In this document: positions 56,580 through 64,000 of the stretch, in pieces
Layout: each line of letters begins with the position of its first letter
How positions within the stretch are numbered: position 1 is the stretch's first letter
Assembly: GCA_973895155.1 (NCBI GenBank)
Contig: OZ316896.1
Span: forward strand, 10,354,001 to 10,418,000
From: Marsupella aquatica
Lineage: Eukaryota > Marchantiophyta
Length of the DNA: 64,000 nucleotides
Direction of reading: 5' to 3'
Program-made: the position numbers and the translations under genes
The notes under the pieces: model-generated
What the model was told of the DNA's origin: nothing
The model's input: only the letters and a program-made list of their open reading frames with translations
Databases searched by the model: none

Positions 56580-57440
56580 AAAGTGGGTCAAATGGCCAGC
56601 AAGGGGTGGCCATTTAATTTATGAGAGAGTAAAAAATTTTGCCAATGAGGTGGCCCCATTTTCTGAGTATTAAAGTGTCCAGCCATGGGGAGCGGCCCAT
56701 TTATGAGAGTGTTAAATCAGGCCAATGAGGTGGCCCAGTTTTGTGAGTGTTAAAATATCCGCCCTCATATTTGTCATAATTGTTTATCCTATATATAGCC
56801 CACCAATGGGGTTCGCCCATTTTTAAAGCCTCGAAAATAGGGCCAATGGTTTTGAAAGTGTTAAAATATGGGGGCAATGGGAAGGCCCCATATAAATATT
56901 AATGTATTTTCTTATATCTGACCCGGTGGCCCCCCATTTTTGACAGTGTTCAATTCAAGTGACTATTGCTACATCTGACCAATGGGGTGACCCATTTTTT
57001 AGAGCCTTCAAATCTATGGCCAATGGGATGACCCAGTTTTTAGAGCCTTAACATGTCTGGCAATTGGGATGGCCCTATGTTCCACAGTGTCAATAGGGTG
57101 GTCCTATTTGACGGTGTTCAATCTCTAGCTCTGACCAATGAGGTGGCCCATTTTTGAATGCCTTCAAATGTCTGGCAAATGGGATAGTCCTTGAAAACTG
57201 TGAAAATTCCTACCTGTGTCCCAATATTTGAGAACATTGCTCGTTGTTTTGTGGGTATATCCCATTTTTTAGAGCCCTAACATGTCCGGCCAATGGGATG
57301 ACCCATATTTGACAGTGTTGAATTTTTCCGCTATGTCTGCCAAGAATGATTAAGAGTAACTATAACTGTTCTGTCAAATAAAAGTGCTCACTACATATTG
57401 TGCCAATTGTGACCCATATTTGATAGCGTTAATTTATTTT
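56580..57440. repeat. Degenerate minisatellite around CCAATGGGRTGGCCCAT
   Basis: At least fourteen imperfect units share CAATGRGGTGGCCCATTTTT followed by GAG/GACAGTGTTAAAAT. Spacing is irregular, roughly 45-80 bp. The core is partly self-complementary (ATGGG...CCCAT). No coding potential. Confidence 0.75.
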
Positions 57441-57895
57441 GTTGGATGTGCGAATGGGATGGCCTTACTCTTCAAATTGTTCAAATAACTCTACATATTG
57501 AACCAACATATAGGTGGTCATTCACAGCCTCTATACTTAACAAAGGCTTTTGGTAATTTGGCCATGGCCCTATATTCTATAATGTTGAGATATTCAATGA
57601 ATGGGGGAAACCAGCTCCTCAAGTTTGCTTATTCAACTGCTTGCCATATCCATCTAGCAAATTTGGGGCAAAATGTAAAATTAAATTGCTCTAAATAAAA
57701 CCCTCAACTAATTCACATTCGTGACATATGGCAAGAATGATAAACATAGTATGTGTATGGTGCTAAATGAACACATTACCTGTGTTGAGGTGACGTCCCT
57801 TGAAAATGATTTTGAGAGAATGAGACTTGATATTGAAATTTTATAAACTTTAATTTAGATGACATCAGCATTTGTGATTTCAGATGTTTTATTGT

Positions 57896-57928
57896 CTGAT
57901 GTCACACTCTGATGTAGTGTGACATCAG
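57896..57928. other. Perfect 13-bp hairpin
   Basis: CTGATGTCACACT, 7-nt loop CTGATGT, AGTGTGACATCAG. Further GACATCAG/CTGATGT words lie nearby (57,860). Could be a MITE end or a chance inverted repeat. Confidence 0.7.
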
Positions 57929-58707
57929 TGAGCCTGGCTTTGTAACATTTTTGGAAAACTAGTGTTTGAGATTGATGGTAATTATGAGACTTTGGTGAAC
58001 AGTTTCATGTTATGGAGGTTTTCACAAAATCATGGTAAAATTCAAGCAAAAAGTGAATAGTATAAGGAAAAGTATGGAAATTTTGATAAAATATATGAAA
58101 ATACTGGTTGCAACATATTGCATTCCCTATATATATAAAGGAAATTGCTAGTTGCTGATAAATCAACAGTTTCACGGGAGGGTTGTTTGGGTCTCGGTAG
58201 GTGTAGTAGGAGACAAGCTTACACTTTTTTTGAATTAAACCATGGCTATGCCATAGCCAAAATGGAGATTGCTAAGGAAATCAAGGAACAAAATATGATC
58301 AACCCAAGGTAACAGTGGAATTTTCATGATTGAATTTTGACTTTGGATTTCCGGCCAACTTCTTTTTCCCCTGACAAATATTGGCCACTTTAGGCTAAAA
58401 TTGACAAAATTGACACATAGCCACTTACTCTATTAAACCACACCTGCTCATAAAAATGCCCCGGGATACAGCTCATTCCATTTTGTGGTGAAGGGATCTA
58501 GGGAAATCTGATTATCACAAATTTACTGGGAGAACTAGATAAAGAATCTTCCTAGCTAGCCACACCTGGAAAATCTAAATAAATACTAAAATTTGTGTAA
58601 GCTTTACACACTGTTGTTTTTCCAGTTATTTGTTAAATGTGCTCGGGTAATGTCAAAACGCCGTGAAAAAAAGAAAAGAAAAAAAAGACTTCTCTCTTTG
58701 GTCCAAT

Positions 58708-59047
58708 TCATTGGGTACAGTCATATGAGTAGATTACCTTCGCAACATCCACCCTGGTCCAATCCACTACCAAATTGATAGTTAGCATGTATCTAGTACT
58801 TTTGGAAGGTAAAATTTTGACTTCGTCCCTTACATACAAAATTAGTCGGTAAGTACTATCAAATTTAATGGACGTGCATACTAATGAAAAGTCAGTGACA
58901 TTCTTATCTTCGGGGAATTCAATGTTGCCGAAATGGTGCTTGCAATCGATGGGCCTTATTTCGACAGCTCCCGTATGCGTGTTCATTTCCGATAGATCCA
59001 CTAGCACAAATTCTTGGGACGCTTGGGATGAAATACGAATAGTCGCA
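58708..59047 (-). CDS. Possible exon of an unrecognised protein
   Basis: Open frame with protein-like composition: IRISSQASQEFVLVDLSEMN, EIRPIDCKHHFGNIEFPEDK, DFSLVCTSIKFDSTYRLILY, followed by GTAAGG, a good donor, after TTTTGTAT. A decayed relative lies at 61,900-62,220, which indicates a duplicated gene piece. I do not recognise the domain. The matching part is deleted from duplication copy 1. Confidence 0.4.
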
Positions 59048-59888
59048 GTGAAAGTGAGCTAGCTTGCGAGCCCTGGCATTTGTTCCAGTTGACCGTTCAC
59101 TCGTTGGGTCTGTGGTGCTTGGGCCACAGTTCCTCCAATACCTTCGGTTTCTTTCTTTGACTTTCCCTTCCTTATTTCACGACAACTAGTTATAAAGATT
59201 AGGGATACAGGAGGAAGAATTGTAATTTGCCTAAGTCCACGATCTGTAGTTTGCAGGTCTCCCTTGGCAGTGAAGGGCCCTGCAATGGTACTCCTTGTTG
59301 TGAACTTGCCAATCTCCTGGCGTGCGGAAGCGAGTTCCTGTACGCAGTTTACTACCTTCTCGGTGCTATCCCTCGGTCAAAGAACCGACACCTATAATAC
59401 GATGTCCAAGGTGCTGAATATTACGATCGAGCACTGCATCTACCGAGCCCGATCAACCGAATGTAGCGAAGGATTAAGAAGTTTATTTGTAGATGATTTC
59501 CATCTCTGTAATAAAATGCTAGCATTGTACACAAGGAGGTTCCCCCCCGCCCTAAGTTACAGGGGCACACACGAGTTTTGCCCGCCATGTGGCACAATTA
59601 TATCGCGAAGAGTCTACAGTGGGTGAGTTGTCTGTGCTGGACCTGAGAGCTCCACATACTCGAGCTTTGTTCCATCGCGGGTTAATCTCCCGAGCCAGTG
59701 TCGATGTCGAGATGACTTCTGACCACATGGTAAATTCCAAGAGTACCCGAAAGGATCACACTGTATTACTTGGAGAAAACTAAGGAAAGGTAGAAGGGTT
59801 TGCTAGGCGCCCAACACATTTTGATCTGGATGCAGTTGACAACCAGCTGCACTGGAGTGATTCGTCCCCAATCCAGTGTAATCCCGCC

Positions 59889-60500
59889 CTAAAGAAGTTC
59901 TATGTCCTCTAAACCGCCAAACAATTCCATGGTCTCATCTTCAGTATCGTTAGCCTCAGCCGTTTGATGTTGCTGCTGCTCTTGCTGACGATGTGTTGCG
60001 TTGGCGTCAACAACATCCTCACGTTGTATTTCTGGCAATTGCAACGGCATGCTGAAGTCACGATACTCCAGCTCAGTGAAGCCGGGGGAGAAGTACCTTC
60101 CTTTCGGCACCAGAGCGTTGTATCTACAGATTAGCATCTGCAGGCCTTCGATACATGAGTTTAGAACCGAGACTTTGTCAGCCTTGCGATTAAAAGGGGT
60201 GGGAAAACCCGTTAACTCGAAATGGACAGCGTTCAAGCACTCCTTGATTCGCTTTCGACGCTTCTGTTCTGCAATTCTATGGGCTTCAGCAGTCCGACTT
60301 CTTTTGCCGGTGCTGGGTTGTTCTTGACTGGGTTCTGGAAGCCCATCCTTGCTCTCCCCATCGTGTGACCCCGCGGCATCGGGGACCTGCTCGTGTTGCA
60401 TCGTTTTGCCCTTCAAAGCCAGACGACGCGACATACTCCCGTCGTCGCTGGTCTGCATCCAGAACGGCTTCGTTGGTGTTCGAGCTCCAAGATGCTCCAA
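59889..60500 (-). CDS. bHLH transcription factor, intact copy 2
   Basis: Open over 203 codons; the first true ATG is codon 15 (MQTSDDGSMSRRLALKG), giving 189 residues if there is no upstream exon. Basic region HRIAEQKRRKRI has the H-x3-E-x2-R-R pattern of E-box binders. Helix 1 (KECLNAVHFELTGF), a loop with TPFNRKADK, and helix 2 (VSVLNSCIEGLQMLICRYNA) follow. The C-terminus has LEYRDFSMPLQLPEIQRED, a Gln/His run and an acidic end LFGGLEDIELL, which could be a short activation motif. It would act as a nuclear dimeric DNA-binding regulator; targets are unknown. Paralogues: nonsense copy at 49,470, relics at 43,540 and 62,915. Confidence 0.82.
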   Translation of the reverse strand: MEHLGARTPTKPFWMQTSDDGSMSRRLALKGKTMQHEQVPDAAGSHDGESKDGLPEPSQEQPSTGKRSRTAEAHRIAEQKRRKRIKECLNAVHFELTGFPTPFNRKADKVSVLNSCIEGLQMLICRYNALVPKGRYFSPGFTELEYRDFSMPLQLPEIQREDVVDANATHRQQEQQQHQTAEANDTEDETMELFGGLEDIELL

Positions 60501-62639
60501 CTGACAGTGCGCAAATTGTGCTAGACGAAATCAATTGATTCAGTATTGCATGCGCAATGTGTATTCAATTTTCGCCAAAGGAAAGGAAACATGAAGGCCA
60601 CGAACAGTCGAGTCCCGCAGAGAGGGAGAACGAAGGCGCAGATACAAACATCCCAGGCGCGTTACCCTCGCAGTGAGTGGCAAGTTAAATAGTGAAATAG
60701 ACCGCACGCGAGACTTGGAACTCCCGTTCTACTTCGATCGCTTCTCCTCTCCTGCAGCTAGCGGTCTGGTCGGGCTGGCTCCCCTCCCGTCAGAATTTTC
60801 TTCTGTCCTCTTGGATCGGCAGAGATATCAGCTCTTCGCTCTGCGCTACTGAAAACTTATGAAGCACCGAGAGTTCCTTGTTGTTGATGTTGTATAGTGT
60901 AGGAGCTCAAGGGTGTCGTTGGTACTTATATCTGCATGGTAAAAGAATGGTACTCCAGTTCGGTGAAGTCTCGGAAGCACCAGCTTTCATGCATCAGACT
61001 GATATTTGAACAATCAGCAACGCAGTCCCCTTATGTAGTGCAAATTTGTGCTTTTCACGCTCCCGAGCTATTGTTGAACGAACGGGTGCCAGTAGGCCAC
61101 GCGTATAATTGCTAATTTTGACCAGTGGCCCCGTCAGCCTAGTACTCTTGGTAATGTTGAAAGGGGGTCCATGCCCCCTGACTCTAGTACTCTTGCTAAT
61201 TTTAACACCAAGAACCCTCGATTAATATATAGCCCGAACTTATACATGGGATATATGGAGTTGGTCCTGATGGGGCAACCGTGAGCGGACAGATTTGGAA
61301 ACTGGGACCAACAAAGCTGCAACATCAACGAATCCAATCTTGAGACCCCTGACGAGGGCAGGATGGGTCCTCCTACTTCGACTCAACGAACCAACTCAAG
61401 ATCTAAGAATTGCAACGCTAGTTGAGTAAGCTAGAAGCTATCTTTGTGCGACGTACGTACTCGCAGGTTTGTTGAGTAACTTGTGTCGCTGCGCAGATTC
61501 AGCATCTCTTGTGGAGGTAATTTTTTCTATTCTCTTCATCCCCATTGGACATCTGAAGACTGAGATGATTGCATCTTTCTGGCGCTACGTACTTCTCGGG
61601 ACGCACAATTTTACTCTACACTGTATCTGATTTAGGAAAAATGCGTAGTTGCCAGGTACTCTTTGTAGGGGGGCCCCGCTCTTTACTCTACCTTAAGCTC
61701 GTTCTTGTCTTTTTGACATATTTTCGTTCTAGAGTTCTCGACATTCGTTCTTGGCTTTTCGACATTCTTTGCACGCCTTGCATTCAGTTGCACTAATCCT
61801 GACAGCGGTCTTGTTCCCAAGACATAACTCGGAGTTGCTCGAGTGTATCCCATTTTGTTTAAAGAAACGTGAGTATCGCGTCCAGGAAAACAACAGGATC
61901 CTCTCTCTGGTCCAATTGTATCTGGCTCTTTTGTATATGGTTTAAGTTTGACGTCCTCCCTGACATGCGAAACTACCCGGTGAGTAACGTTAAATTAAAT
62001 TTAATGAACATGTATGCATACTGATGAAAAGTCAGTGTCTAACCTTCAGTCTACTGATGAAAAGTCAGTTTCATGTTGCAGCAACTTAGTTGCTTGTAGT
62101 CGATGCCTGGGCCTTATTCCGACGTCTCCTGTACAAACCAATGAGTGTTTATTGTGACGGATCCATCTCTAGAAACAACCCTGGGGGCGATTGGCATGGG
62201 ATGAGATACAAATACGCGCAATAAAAGGGAGAGCGGCTAATTGTGTTTTGGAGTGGGACAATTGATCTCTGGGTAAGTGAAATCAGCCCAGTTAACGTCC
62301 CTTTGTCTTGAGACACAAGCCATAGGGTCGTCTTTTGTGGACTGCAGTATCCTTGGCCTGAATATCTTGTGGTGTGCTCAATGCAGGCGTCGGACTCGCT
62401 ACGGAGTCTCACCCACGGTATGATATGTGTCCCAAGCTACGTGCTCAGTGGTACTCGATCATTCTAAGGATCGCAAACCAGATCGAAACTGCGTCTTCTG
62501 GGAAGCATCCGATTTGTTTGAGCTTCTTGAGGTTATCTTCCATTTTCTCTTTGCCCTTTGCATCACGAAGACACGGACATTCTGCTGGAGTCGTGTGGTC
62601 TGGAGAATAGCTTCGTTGCTGTTGAAGCTTTCGTTTCCA

Positions 62640-62860
62640 GGTTTTCAAATCTGTCCGCGCGCTCACACCATTTGCACACGATAGAAGAGTAGGGGGTACG
62701 TTATCGAGGGTTCTGGGCTGGTGTTAAAAATAGCAAGAGTACTAGCTAACGGGCCATGGACCCGCTTCTAGAACTAGCAAGAGTACTAGGCTGACCGGCA
62801 TGGGGATCCTTTGTGGCTGCTGTTAAAATTAGCAACAAACTAGTGACAGGGCCATGGGGC
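62640..62860 (-). repeat. Inverted copy of the dispersed repeat
   Basis: Contains CAAATCTGTCCGC and several TTAGCAAGAGTACTAG-like units, the reverse complement of the repeat at 43,010, 50,690 and 61,110. Confidence 0.78.
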
Positions 62861-62914
62861 CTGAGTGCCCGTTCTCTGAACGAAAGCTCATCAGCTAGAA
62901 CATCACAGATACTC

Positions 62915-63020
62915 ATTTGGAACTGGCCCATTCAAATTACAAGGCCGATTAGCGGGTCTGCATTGCTCATTTCTAAATATCGAGGTATGATACATGAAAG
63001 GTGGTGGTTCCGAGACTGTG
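62915..63020 (+). pseudogene. bHLH relic, second-helix fragment
   Basis: ITRPISGSALLISKYRGMI followed by HERWW resembles ITRLVLDSGIEGLLMLISKY of the relic at 43,540. Only this short piece is recognisable. Confidence 0.45.
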
Positions 63021-63536
63021 CTTCCGAAACTTTACCGAACAGGACCTTCACTTTCACTTTGTGGTTTAGATCATAGTTGAGAACTTCGTGAGTGCGAATG
63101 TCCGGACTGTACGAGTTTGGGGCAGAGCCATGGATCATTACAAAACAGTAGAATTTTGTGGGTAGAGACATAACCCTAGATGATGTTTTTTGCCTCGAAA
63201 AACTCACTATAATGAACAGCGCACATTCGGGGGAAGCTCTAGATTCCGCGGGCCTGAACATTGGAGGAGTGTAGTTAAGTGATCTTCCAGGAATGTCCTC
63301 CGATCCTCATTTGATCATCTTTCCAGAAGGTCTTCTTGCCACAACTTTACTTCACTGCGCAGCAGGGGCCAAACAACATTGAGTCAATTCAAATTAATCA
63401 GTTCCAAAATCACCTGGCTCGTAGTCTCAGCTCTCTCGCAAACTTCGTACAAGCAACGAATCTGAGTAGAGTTTTGGGATGTGAAAATTAAACAATAAAT
63501 CGTGTTAATCCCATGGTTCACGGCTATGATGGAAGA

Positions 63537-63880
63537 ATAGTCAAATTGATAAGACCTCGTTCCATCTACAGAAGAATAGTCAAATTGGAACCACCTCGTT
63601 CCATCTACCCTGTTCCAAAAATAGTGTGTTATATAATTGGTGTGACACCAAAATTAAAGTGATTCACACTAAATTGCGTGAACATTTTTCTTTAACCTGA
63701 ATCACACTAATTAAGTATATTAAGTCACACACTTTACTTTACAGTATTGAGAGTGTGCTTGAGTCTCACTTTTATGCCTCGATAATTGAGAGTGTGCCCG
63801 AGTCTCACTTTTATGCCTCGATTCTAAGTGTTGCTTGAGTCTCACTTTTATGCATCGATTAATTCTAAGTGTGCACTATT
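63537..63880. repeat. Short direct repeats near the right edge
   Basis: A 47-bp unit (GAAGAATAGTCAAATTG ... CCTCGTTCCATCTAC) occurs twice at 63,531-63,620. A second unit, GAGTCTCACTTTTATGC with CTCGATT, occurs three times at 63,760-63,860. No gene. Confidence 0.85.
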
Positions 63881-64000
63881 CACGCCCGTGAGACCAAAAG
63901 TGTGAATTCATGTAATTACAGTGACACCTGAAGTAATGTGAGTGACATGATTTTATGTCCTCAATATGTAAAGTTTGAAGGGCTACGCAAGTAGTGTAAC

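Larger units (their letters stand above)
51538..58526. other. Spacer between the segmental duplications
   Basis: No supported gene in about 7 kb. It holds a 200-bp tandem duplication, a partial match near 54,290-54,530 to 48,900-49,150, a 20-bp poly-C, a degenerate minisatellite (56.58-57.44 kb) and a perfect hairpin at 57,896. The ORF at 52,148-52,438 (minus, 96 codons) has no known domain. Confidence 0.5.
58527..61898. repeat. Segmental duplication, copy 2
   Basis: 3,372 bp, direct duplicate of 48,161-51,537; offset near 10,420 bp over the bHLH part. Ends at the shared CAACAGGA. Beyond it, 61,900-62,220 resembles 58,685-59,045, so smaller duplications are nested here. Confidence 0.88.

Overview
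The window looks like nuclear DNA of a land plant, probably a non-seed plant such as a bryophyte. Plant-type TTTAGGG repeats, short spliceosomal introns ending in T-rich tracts plus CAG, a plant-style bHLH gene, DUF7869/DUF8039-type transposon genes and a DUF6570-type Helitron support this. The species is not identifiable by eye. Almost everything present is mobile-element DNA; only the bHLH family near the right end looks like an ordinary host gene family.

Region 1 (0.2-3.4 kb, minus strand) is a two-exon DUF7869 transposon gene. Region 2 (about 3.5-20.8 kb, 'cluster 1') holds a small Cys-motif gene, two tandem-repeat arrays, three F-box-like ORFs, and a chain of exons whose phases fit into one very long gene: F-box-like, ParB-like, degenerate DNA methyltransferase, charged coiled coil, Ulp1 protease, FCP1/HAD-like. 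Two further FCP1-like modules follow. A 16-bp palindrome, ACGCGAC-NN-GTCGCGT, recurs throughout its intergenic DNA and introns. Region 3 (about 21.07-26.14 kb, resuming at 39.49-39.69 kb) is a decayed Helitron. Region 4 (26,139-39,487, 'element 2') is a discrete 13.35-kb element with terminal inverted repeats and a CTTA target duplication, inserted into the Helitron helicase frame, which resumes exactly across the junction. It carries an F-box-like gene, a split ParB-like plus beta-class DNA methyltransferase gene with good motifs, and a DUF7869 gene. It has its own unrelated 16-bp palindrome, SCGATAAATTTATCGS, in about 20 copies. hAT-type MITEs with exact 8-bp duplications sit in the Helitron (two) and in the methyltransferase (one).

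Region 5 (39.7-64 kb) is mostly non-coding. It contains two direct 3.37-kb segmental duplications (48.16-51.54 and 58.53-61.90 kb), each with a bHLH gene (one intact, one with a Q-to-stop change), two further bHLH relics, copies of a dispersed repeat, a degenerate minisatellite and a TA-flanked MITE.

The most interesting inference is that cluster 1 and element 2 are diverged members of one undescribed class of large plant elements. Each joins a ParB-like domain to a bacterial-type DNA methyltransferase and each has its own family of 16-bp palindromic sites scattered in its non-coding DNA. A site-specific self-marking or anti-silencing system, comparable in layout to VANC and its motifs in VANDAL elements, or a parS-like role, would fit; neither is shown by the sequence. 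Most in-frame stops can be explained by C-to-T change (CAG to TAG, CGA to TGA, CAA to TAA), as expected of cytosine-methylated, silenced DNA.
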